NCBI RefSeq assembly: GCF_014397785.1 | Contig: NZ_VZQQ01000044.1 | Span: forward strand, 1 to 49,682 | From: Paraburkholderia podalyriae | GTDB taxonomy: Bacteria; Pseudomonadota; Gammaproteobacteria; Burkholderiales; Burkholderiaceae | Direction of reading: 5' to 3' | Length of the DNA stretch: 49,682 nt | Shown: piece by piece, positions 17,901 to 26,128 of the stretch | How positions within the stretch are numbered: position 1 is the stretch's first letter | Layout of the letters: the number at the start of each line of letters is the position of its first letter | The notes under the pieces: generated by a model | Seen by the model: the letters and a program-made list of their open reading frames with translations, nothing else | Told to the model about the DNA's origin: nothing | Databases searched by the model: none | Program-made: the position numbers and the translations under genes

Positions 17901-18051
17901 CCCGCTTGGCCTCGCGATCATCGGCGGCCTCACGGTGAGCCAGGTCCTGACGGTGTTCACGACGCCGGTCATCTATCTCTTCTTCGACCGGCTTGCGCGA
18001 CGCTTCGGGCGCGGGCCGAGCGCCGCGGCCGGCGGGGAACGGTCGTCGTGA
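14941..18051 (+). CDS. RND transporter subunit 1 (MdtB/MuxB type)
   Basis: The 1036-residue HAE1-family transporter starts MSLSRPFILRPVATSLLMIALV, the typical beginning of MdtB-like subunits. TM4 has Asp401-Asp402 in ATGFVVDDSIVMIENVV, and the TM10 lysine is in GIVKKNAIMIVDF. Length is normal, with no loop insertion. In MdtABC and MuxABC pumps, two different RND subunits form heterotrimers, usually two B with one C. The gene overlaps both neighbours by four bases, so the four genes of this operon are probably translated as a coupled unit. Confidence 0.94.
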   Translation: MSLSRPFILRPVATSLLMIALVLIGIVAVRYLPVSSLPNVDYPTIQVHTSYPGASPDVMATTVTAPLEVQLGEIPGLQQMTSYSSDGSSIITLQFDLSMSLDVAEQDVQQAINAANSYLPSGLPAPPTYAKVNPADQPILTLAVTSKSMSLTQLQDYANNRLGTKISEVPGVGLVTTAGGNVPAVRVEADPHRLAAYNLNLDDLRTLLANVNISQPKGNFDGPELDYTINDNDQISDPNDYLATIIAYQNGSPVYLHDVARVTTAAQDVAQGATYNRTPAILLNVQRQPGANVIATVDQIMKRLPALESTLPAGVNVTAVSNSTGVIRASVRDAAIELVMAVGLVVAVIFVFLRNVPATIIPSISVPVSLIGTLAAMYELHYSIDNLSLMALIIATGFVVDDSIVMIENVVRYLEEGESPLQAALKGAGQIGFTILSLTVSLIAVLIPLLFMGGVIGRLFSEFAVTLAVTVVLSAVVSLTVVPMLCARILRAQAERQPTRFERISEGVFDKTLAAYERGLRWVLDHQRLTLAVGGGTVVLTVALYIVIAKGLFPIQDVGVIQGISVADNSVSYKAMVERQSALADAILRDRDVTSLTSYVGIDGTNVTLNHARFLINLKPVDERSDSAEAIARRLQQEVANVPGIKLYLQPEQDLTLDTTVSPNQYRLAVRGPNQAALAKYVPELVQRMKRIRSIADVTSDLGNDGLGIDVEVNRQLAARYGITPATIDNALYNALGQRIVSTIFQQSDQHRVILVAKPETLPDVQSLGSLYLPTQTGTSGQVPLNGIATIKVVKSPLAISHLAQFPAVTVSFNLADGASLSTAAKQIEAAQKAVGLPSSITATFQGAAQAFEDSLSSEVYLIVAAIVAVYIVLGVLYESFVHPVTILSTLPSAGVGALLALMIAGRDLDIIGIIGIVLLIGIVKKNAIMIVDFALEAEREHGKPPHEAIFEASLLRFRPILMTTMAAMLGALPMLIGNGTGSELRRPLGLAIIGGLTVSQVLTVFTTPVIYLFFDRLARRFGRGPSAAAGGERSS

Positions 18052-21000
18052 ACATCCCCGGGCTTTTCATCCGCCGGCCCGTGGCGACGACGCTGGTCGC
18101 AGTCGCGATCATCCTCTCGGGGATGCTCGCCTATTTCAAGCTTCCCGTCGCGCCACTACCCAACGTCACGTTCCCCGTCATCGTCGTGCAGGCACAGATG
18201 GCGGGGGCAAGCCCCGAAGTGATGGCGACGACGGTGGCCGAGCCGCTCGAGCGCAGGCTCGGCACCATTGCGGGCATGAACGAGCTGACATCGATGAGCT
18301 ACGTGGGCATGTCGCGGATCGTGGTGCAGTTCGCTCTCGATCGTGACGTCAACGGCGCCGCGCGCGATGTAGAGGCCGCGTTGCAAGCCGCGCGCGCCGA
18401 TCTGCCGACGACGCTGCGCTCGAACCCGACGTATCGCGAGTACAACCCGGCCGATGCGCCGATCATGGTGCTCACGCTGACGTCCGATACGCTCACGAAG
18501 GCACAGCTCTACGATGCGGCCGATTCGGTACTGCAGCAGCAGCTCTCGCAAGTGAGCGGCGTGGGCGAGGTCACGCTCGGCGGAGGCGCGCTGCCTTCGG
18601 TGCGCGTCGAGCTCGATCCGAACAAGCTCGCGAGCTACGGCATCGGGCTCGAGGACCTACGCGCCGCCATCAGCGCGGCGAACGCAGACAGCGCGAAGGG
18701 GCATCTCGACATCGACGGGCAGCGCTACGAGGTGCTCTCGAACGACCAGATCACGAGCGCTGCGCCGTATCGCGATCTGGTGATCGCCTATCGAAACGGT
18801 GCGCCTGTCATGCTGCACGACGTGGCCTCTATCATCGATTCGAATGAGAACATCCGCAACGTCGGGCTATACAACGGCAAATCGGCCGTCATCGCGATTC
18901 TTTACCCGCTGCCGGGCGGCAACATCGTCGACACCGTCGCGCAGATCCGTAAGGTGCTGCCGTCGATCGAGGCGACGTTGCCGAGCGGCGTTCACGTCAA
19001 CGTGGCGATGGACCATTCAGAATCGGTCAAGGCTTCGGTGGCCGATACGCAGCGCACGCTTTTTATCGCCGTGCTGCTCGTTGTCGGCGTCGTGTTCGTC
19101 TTCCTGCGCTCCCCACGCGCCACACTTGTGCCCGCTGTCGCGCTGCCGCTCTCGATCGTCGGCACGTTCGGCCCGATGTACTCACTCGGCTATAGCATCG
19201 ACAATCTTTCGCTGATGGCGCTCACGATCGGAACGGGGTTCGTCGTGGACGATGCCGTCGTCGTGCTCGAGAATGTCGTCCGCTATCTCGAGCTCGGATT
19301 GAGCCCGCGAGAGGCGGCGATCCGCGGGAGCGCCGAAGTCAGCTTTACCGTCGTCTCGATGAGCCTCTCGCTGATTGCGGTGTTCCTGCCGATCCTGCTG
19401 ATGCCGGGCATCGTGGGCCTGCTGTTCCATGAGTTCGCGATGACGCTTTCGATCGCGATCCTCGTGTCGCTCGTGGTCTCGCTGACGGTGACGCCAGCGA
19501 TGTGCGCCTATGTGCTGAGCCGCAAGAACGCCGTGCATTCCACGAGCCGCTGGGCACAATGGACCGAGGCGCGGTTCGAGCGCTTCAAGAACGCCTACTC
19601 GCGTTCACTTGATATCGCGCTCGATCACTCGTTCGTCGTCGTCGTCATTCTTGTCGCCCTGCTTGTGGCGAACGTGTTCCTCGCGCGGCTGTTACCGTCG
19701 ACATTCTTTCCCGAGCAGGACAACGGCATCCTGATGGGTGAGATCGTTGCCGATCAGAGCATTTCATTCCCGGCGATGGCGAAGAAGCTCGCGCAGCTGC
19801 AAGCCATCGTGCAGAAAGATCCGGCCGTTGCCTCGGTGGCGGGATTTGCCGGTGGGCGAGCATTGAACACGGCGATGGTGTTCATCCAGTTAAAGCCGCT
19901 CATTCAGCGACGCGTGTCCGCGGCCGAGGTCGTCAACCGCCTTCGGCCGAAGCTTAATCGAGTGTCGGGCGCAAGGCTCTTTTTGCAGGCCCAGCAGGAC
20001 CTGCGCATCGGCGGCAGGCAATCGGCGGCCGAGTACCAATACACGCTGACAAGCGACGATCCGAAGGCGATCTTCGAATGGACGCCGAAGCTCGTCGATG
20101 CTCTGCGCAAAGAGCCGCAACTGCAGGACGTCAATTCCGATTTGCAGCAAAACGGCCTGCAGACGTACGTCGACATCAGCCGCGCCACGGCGATGCGCTA
20201 CGGCTTTCAGCCGAACCAGGTCGACAATACGCTCTATGACGCGTTTGGCCAGCGGGCGGTGTCGACGATCTACAACGCGCTCAATCAGTACTTCGTGGTG
20301 ATGGAGGTGGCGCCGCAGTATTGGCAATTTCCGCAGACACTGAACCAGATCTTCCTCAGCGGGGCGGATGGCAATGCAAGCGGGACGGCGCAAACGCAGA
20401 TGTCGTCGAGCACAGTGTCGGCCAGCAAATCGTTCGCGGCCGCGACGACAACGACGACGGCTTCGACCAAGAACGCGCTGAACTCGAGCGCCGAAGCCAA
20501 CGCGACGACGAACAGCATCGCGAACAGCAAGGGAGGCGGCTCGACGGGCAGCGCCGACAGTACGGCGGCCGAGACGATGGTGCCGCTGCCTGCGTTCGCG
20601 AGCTACACGAACAGCCACACGGCGACGCAGGTCAACCATCAAAGCGGGTTCGTTGCCGCGACAATCTCGTTCAACCTGCCGCCGAACGGATCGCTGAGCG
20701 ACGCCGCCGTCGCGATCAGCAAGGCCGCCGAAGAAATCCACATGCCCGCTTCGGTTCATGGCGCGTTCGCGGGCGCTGCACAAGCGTATTCGCAATCGAT
20801 GAGTACGGTTCCGTTGTTGATTCTCGCAGCGCTGGGCGTCGTCTATCTCGTGCTCGGGATTCTCTACGAGAACACGATCCACCCGCTCACGATACTTTCG
20901 ACGCTCCCATCCGCCGGCATTGGCGCCACGCTCGCACTGCTCATCTTCGGCACGCCGTTCTCGGTGATTGCGCTGATCGGCGTCATCCTGCTGATTGGCA

Positions 21001-21353
21001 TCGTAAAGAAGAACGGCATCATGATGGTCGACGTGGCGATTCAGCTCCAGCGTCACGAGGGCCGCGACACCAGGCAGGCGATACATGAAGCAGCCGTGCT
21101 GCGCTTAAGGCCGATCCTGATGACGACGGCCGCTGCCGTCCTCGGCGCAGTCCCGCTCGCGATTGGCTTTGGACAAGGCGCCTCCCTGCGACAGCCGCTC
21201 GGCGTCACGGTGATGGGTGGCCTGATCCTCTCGCAGGTGTTCACGCTTTACACGACCCCCGTCATCTACCTTTACCTGGATCGGGTGCGCGCCGCGCTCG
21301 CGCGCTGGTCCACCCGTCTACCGTGGAACCGTACACCCGACACCGCCGCATGA
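18048..21353 (+). CDS. RND transporter subunit 2 (MdtC/MuxC type) with long loop insert
   Basis: The 1101-residue HAE1-family transporter begins MNIPGLFIRRPVATTLVAVAI. Proton-relay residues are Asp401-Asp402 in GTGFVVDDAVVVLENVV and the lysine pair in GIVKKNGIMMVDV. It is about 70 residues longer than usual. The excess is a Ser/Thr/Ala/Asn-rich low-complexity stretch at about residues 774-842, starting after IFLSGADGN and ending before MVPLPAFASY. That is the same periplasmic loop expanded in the transporter at 4967-8182, although the inserts differ in sequence. It is expected to pair with the preceding MdtB-type subunit. Confidence 0.94.
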   Translation: MNIPGLFIRRPVATTLVAVAIILSGMLAYFKLPVAPLPNVTFPVIVVQAQMAGASPEVMATTVAEPLERRLGTIAGMNELTSMSYVGMSRIVVQFALDRDVNGAARDVEAALQAARADLPTTLRSNPTYREYNPADAPIMVLTLTSDTLTKAQLYDAADSVLQQQLSQVSGVGEVTLGGGALPSVRVELDPNKLASYGIGLEDLRAAISAANADSAKGHLDIDGQRYEVLSNDQITSAAPYRDLVIAYRNGAPVMLHDVASIIDSNENIRNVGLYNGKSAVIAILYPLPGGNIVDTVAQIRKVLPSIEATLPSGVHVNVAMDHSESVKASVADTQRTLFIAVLLVVGVVFVFLRSPRATLVPAVALPLSIVGTFGPMYSLGYSIDNLSLMALTIGTGFVVDDAVVVLENVVRYLELGLSPREAAIRGSAEVSFTVVSMSLSLIAVFLPILLMPGIVGLLFHEFAMTLSIAILVSLVVSLTVTPAMCAYVLSRKNAVHSTSRWAQWTEARFERFKNAYSRSLDIALDHSFVVVVILVALLVANVFLARLLPSTFFPEQDNGILMGEIVADQSISFPAMAKKLAQLQAIVQKDPAVASVAGFAGGRALNTAMVFIQLKPLIQRRVSAAEVVNRLRPKLNRVSGARLFLQAQQDLRIGGRQSAAEYQYTLTSDDPKAIFEWTPKLVDALRKEPQLQDVNSDLQQNGLQTYVDISRATAMRYGFQPNQVDNTLYDAFGQRAVSTIYNALNQYFVVMEVAPQYWQFPQTLNQIFLSGADGNASGTAQTQMSSSTVSASKSFAAATTTTTASTKNALNSSAEANATTNSIANSKGGGSTGSADSTAAETMVPLPAFASYTNSHTATQVNHQSGFVAATISFNLPPNGSLSDAAVAISKAAEEIHMPASVHGAFAGAAQAYSQSMSTVPLLILAALGVVYLVLGILYENTIHPLTILSTLPSAGIGATLALLIFGTPFSVIALIGVILLIGIVKKNGIMMVDVAIQLQRHEGRDTRQAIHEAAVLRLRPILMTTAAAVLGAVPLAIGFGQGASLRQPLGVTVMGGLILSQVFTLYTTPVIYLYLDRVRAALARWSTRLPWNRTPDTAA

Positions 21354-22855
21354 AGATCAGATTACTCAGGATGCCTATCGTTATGGCGCTGGCGTTGGGC
21401 CTCGGCGCCTGTGCCGTTGGCCCGGACTATCACCGGCCGAGCGTCGCCGCGCCGCCCAAATTCAAGGAGCTCGAAGGCTGGACGCAGGCCGAGCCCGCAG
21501 CCGAGGAGCCGAAGGGCGATTGGTGGGCGGTGTTTCATGACCCGCTGCTCGACGAACTCGAGCCGATGGTCGCCGTTTCGAACCAGACCGTCCGGCAGAA
21601 CTTCGCGAACTATCAGGAAGCGCTTGCCGAAGTGCGCGTCGCGCGCAGCTCGCTGTTCCCGACGATCGGGATCACCGGCTCGGCGACGCGCGAGCGATCG
21701 TCGAGCGGGTCGAACGTGTCGAATTCCAGCAGCAGCTTCGCGACTTCGCGTGGCCGTGTCTTCAATTCCGCTTCGCTCGAAGGTGACGTAAGCTGGGCCC
21801 CCGACTTGTGGGGGCAAGTCCGGCGGACGATCGAGGAAAATTCGGCGAGCGCAGAGGCTAGCCAGGCGACGTTAGCCAATGCGACGCTTTCGGAGCAGGT
21901 TACGCTTGCCACCGCTGTCATCGATCTGCGCGTGACCGATGCCAACATCGATTTGCTGCAGCGGACCGTCGAGCAGGACAAGGAATACCTGCGCGTCGTT
22001 TCGGACCAGCAACAGGCCGGCACGATCCCGCCGTCCGATCTGATCACCGCGCGGACGCAACTCGAAGGCTCGCAGTCGAGCCTGATCGCGCTCGGCGTCT
22101 CGCGCGCGCAGTACGAACACGCGATTGCTGTGCTCGTCGGCACGAACCCTGAAGAACTGAACATCGCTCATAGCACGGCGTTACCGGTGCTGCCGTCGAT
22201 TCCAGTGGGCGTGCCGTCGACGCTGCTGCAGCGGCGCCCCGACATTGCCGTGGCCGAGCGTCAGATGGCCGAGGAAAACGCGGCGATCGGCGTGGCCATT
22301 TCGGCTTACTACCCGTCGATCTCCCTATCGGGAGTCGCCGAGTTCACCCAGTCGCCGCTCGCGGGCCTGCTCAACATCCGCAACTATGTCTGGTCGCTCG
22401 GCGCCGATGCCAGCCAGACGATTTTCGACGGCGGCGAGCGGAGCGGCAAGGTCGCCGCGGCAAGGGCCGCCTACGACGCCGCGCTCGCCAACTACCGCGG
22501 GACCGTGTTGACGGCGTTCGAAGACGTTGAGAACGATCTGGCGGGCCTGCGTATCCTCGCCGAGCAAGCTAAAGTGCTCGACGCCGAAGTCAGCGATGCG
22601 GCGCGCGGCGCCCGGATCGCGCTCGATGAGTATCAGGCCGGCACCGTCGACTACACGACCGCCGCGACCGCACAGACGACCTCGCTGAGCGCACAGGAAA
22701 CCGCGTTGAGCGTCCAGCAGACGCGGCTCGTCGATGCAGTGTCGCTGATCGGCGACCTCGGCGGCGGATGGTCCGCCGCCGAGCTCCGCGATCCGCGGCA
22801 GGCGAAGTGCGATCCGTCTAGTGCGGCACGTTCACCACTCCATGCTTCACGCTGA
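21350..22855 (+). CDS. Outer-membrane efflux channel (NodT/OprM family lipoprotein)
   Basis: The product is a 501-residue outer-membrane factor. Its N-terminus MKIRLLRMPIVMALALGLGACAVGPDYHRPS has a lipobox LGAC and the GPDYxRP motif common in RND-associated channels. Middle and C-terminal efflux repeats include LLQRRPDIAVAERQMAEENAAIGVAISAYYPSI and DEYQAGTVDYTTAATAQ. The ATG overlaps the previous stop (ATGA). An upstream in-frame ATG at 21323 is less likely because it precedes the signal peptide. The last 25 or so residues (LRDPRQAKCDPSSAARS onward) look untidy and may be altered, since the following DNA is a mosaic of gene fragments. Confidence 0.92.
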   Translation: MKIRLLRMPIVMALALGLGACAVGPDYHRPSVAAPPKFKELEGWTQAEPAAEEPKGDWWAVFHDPLLDELEPMVAVSNQTVRQNFANYQEALAEVRVARSSLFPTIGITGSATRERSSSGSNVSNSSSSFATSRGRVFNSASLEGDVSWAPDLWGQVRRTIEENSASAEASQATLANATLSEQVTLATAVIDLRVTDANIDLLQRTVEQDKEYLRVVSDQQQAGTIPPSDLITARTQLEGSQSSLIALGVSRAQYEHAIAVLVGTNPEELNIAHSTALPVLPSIPVGVPSTLLQRRPDIAVAERQMAEENAAIGVAISAYYPSISLSGVAEFTQSPLAGLLNIRNYVWSLGADASQTIFDGGERSGKVAAARAAYDAALANYRGTVLTAFEDVENDLAGLRILAEQAKVLDAEVSDAARGARIALDEYQAGTVDYTTAATAQTTSLSAQETALSVQQTRLVDAVSLIGDLGGGWSAAELRDPRQAKCDPSSAARSPLHASR

Positions 22856-23354
22856 TCGAATTGCTCTCCGGGTTCTCCACGATAGGGGGCAAGTTCGCGA
22901 CCGTCAGCGCGGGCGCCGGGCCAGGAGCACCGCCACGTGGCAAGGTGCGAATCACCTGCGACGGCGGCAGCGGCGTGCCGTTTTTCAGGTGGCTCCTGGC
23001 GATCCGGCGTCCGCCGAAAAGGTTGCTGTCGTATGGAGCGAAAACCGCGAGCGTGCGCTGGCGATTGAGGGTGGCGACCCGTCGGAGATTGGGCGCTCCG
23101 GAGACACCAACCACTCGCTTTCGCTCAGTTGGTGGAAAACGTTCAGCGCGACGACCTCGACCCGCCTTCGTGTCCGAGCACCTGGCGCTGATCGACGGCC
23201 CGGAATTCGTTCGCGAGCTGGCCGAGAAGCGCGAGATCGGTTTGCGGACGCTGTACTGATGGTGGCCCGCTGGACGAAGTCGTGGGTGAAGCCTCGAAGG
23301 GGGAGCGGCCCGAGGTGGCGCAGTCGAATGACCGCCGCCCGCGTTATTTCTTCC
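22856..23354. other. Mosaic remnant DNA without an intact gene
   Basis: Several short stretches look protein-like but change frame or strand. On the minus strand a tail reads FAPYDSNLFGGRRIARSHLKN and then a Pro-rich C-terminus. On the plus strand one ends HLALIDGPEFVRELAEKREI before a stop. None could be assigned to a family with confidence. The region joins the second pump operon to the ArdC/TetR remnants. Confidence 0.5.
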
Positions 23355-23465
23355 GTCGCGCGCAAGGCGCTTTTCGCCTCCGGTCCAGTGCGTCAATTCG
23401 TGAATGGCGACGTGATAGAAGTTCTCTTGACTGTCGAAGCGCACGCGCTCGGGGAGGTGTATGGA
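23355..23465 (-). pseudogene. Fragment of ArdC-like zincin (antirestriction) protein
   Basis: A peptide RVRFDSQENFYHVAIHELTHWTG followed by GEKRLARD carries the zinc-binding HExxH-type motif HELTHW. In ArdC/DUF1738 proteins this motif occurs in the metallopeptidase-like C-terminal domain. Only about 35 residues survive, with no flanking ArdC sequence in frame. It is fused upstream to the tail of a TetR remnant. ArdC genes are usual cargo of conjugative plasmids, so this scrap hints at a plasmid ancestor. Confidence 0.55.
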
Positions 23466-23764
23466 AATCGTGAAAGACATGGAGCGCAAAGCGCGCGAGA
23501 ACTCGGATCCCGTCGAGCGCCGCGCCCGCGCGCGCCGGGATCGCCCGCTCGAGGGGGACGCGGATCTCCGAGAGACGACACCCAGATTTTGCACGAAAAG
23601 GACGATCGCCCCCCTCCTTCGACTCGAAGTAGTTGTAGAGCGTGGCCTTTGATACGCCTGCCCGCGCCGCAATCTCGGATATCGTGCTCGAACCCCAATT
23701 CACTGGACACCTCAAACGCGGCGTCAACGATCACCTGCCGCTTTTCTTCTGTTTTCACCCTCAT
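23465..23764 (-). pseudogene. TetR/AcrR-family regulator, frameshifted and truncated
   Basis: From ATG 23762-23764 the peptide begins MRVKTEEKRQVIVDAAFEVSSELGFE, a TetR helix 1. The frame then shifts and continues STISEIAARAGVSKATLYNYFESKEG, the diagnostic helix-turn-helix. Another shift precedes GAIVLFVQNLG and a later segment. The ligand-binding domain is cut off at the ArdC fragment. It diverges from the type II NADH dehydrogenase gene, so it may once have controlled that gene. The reading frame is broken at least twice, so no functional repressor is expected. Confidence 0.75.
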
Positions 23765-23890
23765 CTTCAAGGCGCTCCTCCGGTCTGCACGACCGATCAA
23801 CGACATGGCCGGCGGCGGCGACGCCCCTGACCGGCCTTCGACTTTCAACGTTGTGATCTTACCATACCTGAACCGTACAGTTTGTGTATG

Positions 23891-23925
23891 TTGACATCGC
23901 CGACTTCTATAACTAGACTGATCAG
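23891..23925 (+). promoter_or_regulatory. Candidate promoter and operator for the NDH-2 gene
   Basis: TTGACA at 23891-23896 is followed after 17 bases by TAGACT at 23914-23919, a good sigma-70 -35 box and moderate -10. A perfect 10-bp palindrome ACTGATCAGT (23916-23925) overlaps the -10 region and could be the operator of the broken TetR regulator. The 23765-23957 gap holds nothing else that I can support. Confidence 0.4.
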
Positions 23926-23957
23926 TATTGCAAAAGCGAGCAAGGGAGCAGGAAATC

Positions 23958-25271
23958 ATGCAAGAGAGATATTTGACAATGCGCCAGACGCCCCGGATCG
24001 TCATCGTCGGCGGCGGCATCGCTGGACTTCTGCTCGCGACCAGGCTGGGCAACACGCTTGGCCGCAGCGGCCGCGGTCAGGTCACGTTGATCGACAAAGG
24101 TGCAACCCATATCTGGAAGCCCATGCTGCACACCATCGCGGCAGGCACTCGCGATGTCCAGCAACAGCAGGTCATCTATCTCGCCCACGCCCGCGACCAC
24201 GGCTTCAACTATCAGCCGGGCGAAATGGAAGGCCTGGACCGCAATGCGCGCATCGTGAAGCTGGCTGCGCTGCGTTCGCCGTCGGGGGAGGTCGTGATCG
24301 GGCCGCGCACGGTCGAATACGATGTGCTGATTCTTGCGTTAGGCAGTCGCGCCAACGACTTCGGCACACCAGGTGTACTTGATCATTGCCATTTCATTGA
24401 CAGCCAGGCACAGGCTGAAGTCTTCAACGAAGCATTGCGAATCCGTATATTCCAGAGCGTTGTGACGAATAGCCCGTTGCGCGTGTCTATCGTCGGCGCC
24501 GGAGCGACCGGCGTCGAACTGGCAGCGGAATTGAGCCGCTTGCTCGAAGTGGCGTCGAGTTACGGCGACCCAGGCATCCGCTCACGTCTGAAGCTCACCC
24601 TTTATGAAAGCGCACCGCGCGTACTGGCGGCATTTCCGCCGGCGGTGTCGGAGTCCAGCGAGGCCCAGTTACGGCATATCGGTTTCACGGTACGAACAGG
24701 CACGCGAGTGACCGCCGCCGAATCCGATGGATTCCGGTTGGGCGACGGCAGCAAGCAACCGGCGGATTTGATGGTATGGGCGGCGGGCGTCAAGGCCTCT
24801 GATTTTCTAGGCAGACTGGATGGGATAGATAGCAATCGTTCCAATCAGATCACCGTCAGGCCAACCCTGCAGGCACAGGACGACGACACACTATTCGCCC
24901 TCGGCGACTGCTCGACGTTGACGCTCGCCGGCAATGAACGTCCTCTCGCACCCACGGCGCAAGTCGCCACGCAACAGGCACAACACCTCGCGAAGCACTT
25001 GCCGGACTGGCTCGGCGGGGGATCATTGCCCGACTTTGCATTTCACGACTTCGGCGCGCTCGTGTCGCTGAGCGACTACAACGCTTTTGGGACGCTCGGG
25101 CAGTTCGGGTTCTTCCGCGGCGGGTTTATCAAGGGCCGATTCGCGCAGCTCAGTCACGCCATGCTCTATCGACAACATCAGCAGGCTTTGCACGGTTTTG
25201 GCAAGGCCATGATGCTGTGGACTGCCGAGCGGATTAACGGCTTCGTGCAGCCGAAGATACGGCTGAGCTGA
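23958..25271 (+). CDS. Type II NADH dehydrogenase-like FAD oxidoreductase
   Basis: The 437-residue protein fits NDH-2, which moves electrons from NADH to quinone without proton pumping. Its N-terminal FAD-binding Rossmann motif is RIVIVGGGIAGLLLATRLG and the second NAD-binding motif is VSIVGAGATGVELAAELSR. The FAD-contacting LFALGDCSTL and the KPMLHTIAAGT region are family landmarks. The C-terminal part (SHAMLYRQHQQALHGF) fits the membrane-attachment region. ATG 23958 was chosen for an AGGA element upstream. It is followed 31 bp later by a DUF3331 gene. Inside an efflux-pump transposon, a non-pumping dehydrogenase could help keep redox turnover during membrane stress, but that is inference. 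Confidence 0.88.
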   Translation: MQERYLTMRQTPRIVIVGGGIAGLLLATRLGNTLGRSGRGQVTLIDKGATHIWKPMLHTIAAGTRDVQQQQVIYLAHARDHGFNYQPGEMEGLDRNARIVKLAALRSPSGEVVIGPRTVEYDVLILALGSRANDFGTPGVLDHCHFIDSQAQAEVFNEALRIRIFQSVVTNSPLRVSIVGAGATGVELAAELSRLLEVASSYGDPGIRSRLKLTLYESAPRVLAAFPPAVSESSEAQLRHIGFTVRTGTRVTAAESDGFRLGDGSKQPADLMVWAAGVKASDFLGRLDGIDSNRSNQITVRPTLQAQDDDTLFALGDCSTLTLAGNERPLAPTAQVATQQAQHLAKHLPDWLGGGSLPDFAFHDFGALVSLSDYNAFGTLGQFGFFRGGFIKGRFAQLSHAMLYRQHQQALHGFGKAMMLWTAERINGFVQPKIRLS

Positions 25272-25302
25272 ACGCCGCCTCACTTTTGACGGGAGTACTG
25301 CC

Positions 25303-25707
25303 ATGGATCAATGCGTGACGGCCGACACTGCATGGCAGCGCACAGTCGGCCAACTCGATTTGGGATGCGCGCAACAATTGGCGGCTCGGGTCAGGCATAT
25401 AGTCGATTCGCGTGGATCGAGCAGTCTGCCCGTCAAGAATGGCGACGTTGCGATCGTGCTGCTCGATCGACCCAGTCCACGAACGGCCACCGTATCGTGG
25501 AGCGACCCTCGAGGTTGCAAGTACGGCGAACAGCTTTGGCGCCTTGAAACAGCGAAACGACCGGGTATATGCGCTTTGAGCGGACAAGGCATCGCCGCAG
25601 GCGATCTGATCTACCGCCCCACAAAGGTCGAGCCGCCTCCCGCAAACGCGGCTGCCATGATGCTCGCAACATTTGTCGAGCTCGCCTTTACCGATCCATC
25701 TTGTTGA
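25303..25707 (+). CDS. DUF3331 domain protein
   Basis: The protein has 134 residues. The central block TVSWSDPRGCKYGEQLWRLETAKRPGICALSGQGIAAGDLIYRP, with two spaced cysteines, matches DUF3331, a family confined largely to Burkholderia and relatives. The tail ANAAAMMLATFVE is also typical. No function is known. It lies 31 bp downstream of the NDH-2 gene on the same strand and is probably cotranscribed. No membrane segment or signal peptide is visible. The family's restricted distribution supports a Burkholderiaceae origin for this cargo. Confidence 0.8.
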   Translation: MDQCVTADTAWQRTVGQLDLGCAQQLAARVRHIVDSRGSSSLPVKNGDVAIVLLDRPSPRTATVSWSDPRGCKYGEQLWRLETAKRPGICALSGQGIAAGDLIYRPTKVEPPPANAAAMMLATFVELAFTDPSC

Positions 25708-25783
25708 TTTTCGCGGGCGTGTTTCGCTGTTGATCCTTCCCGGATCAACACTGCGCGACAGCGCAGTCGCTGCCCGCGACCGA

Positions 25784-26128
25784 TCAGTCAACTTGTGTCT
25801 TTGAGCCACATACAGGACGTCGCCGATGCGCGCGAATGTCGCTTAACAGGTGTGCAAGGGACGTTTGCAAATCTTGCGCGAACGACTCGAAGTGGCCGCG
25901 AGCCGCCTGACGCCTGATCGCATCGTCTTCGGTCAGATGGCAGCTCGTCAGATCGTGTTCATCGAAAACGACTTCTTCCGCCACGTACGGCGGACCTCGA
26001 TACCAGTTCGGGTCGTCGCGGTCCAGCCGGATCGCCAGGATCGTGCGCGCGCCGACATCCGTGCAACGCCACCGGAAACCGGCGGAGCCAAGGAATTCGA
26101 GGCCAATATGGAAATCCGGATGCTTCAT
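25784..26128 (-). CDS. Hypothetical protein coupled to the tyrosine recombinase
   Basis: This 114-residue protein starts MKHPDFHIGLEFLGSAGFRWRCTDVGARTILAIRL and contains YRGPPYVAEEVVFDEHDLTSC, then a basic helical tail. The start codon overlaps the stop of the upstream recombinase gene by four bases (ATGA on the minus strand), indicating translational coupling. The composition is that of a small soluble alpha/beta protein. I do not recognise a characterised family. Its coupling suggests it is part of the transposon backbone, not cargo, possibly an accessory to resolution. Confidence 0.65.
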   Translation of the reverse strand: MKHPDFHIGLEFLGSAGFRWRCTDVGARTILAIRLDRDDPNWYRGPPYVAEEVVFDEHDLTSCHLTEDDAIRRQAARGHFESFAQDLQTSLAHLLSDIRAHRRRPVCGSKTQVD

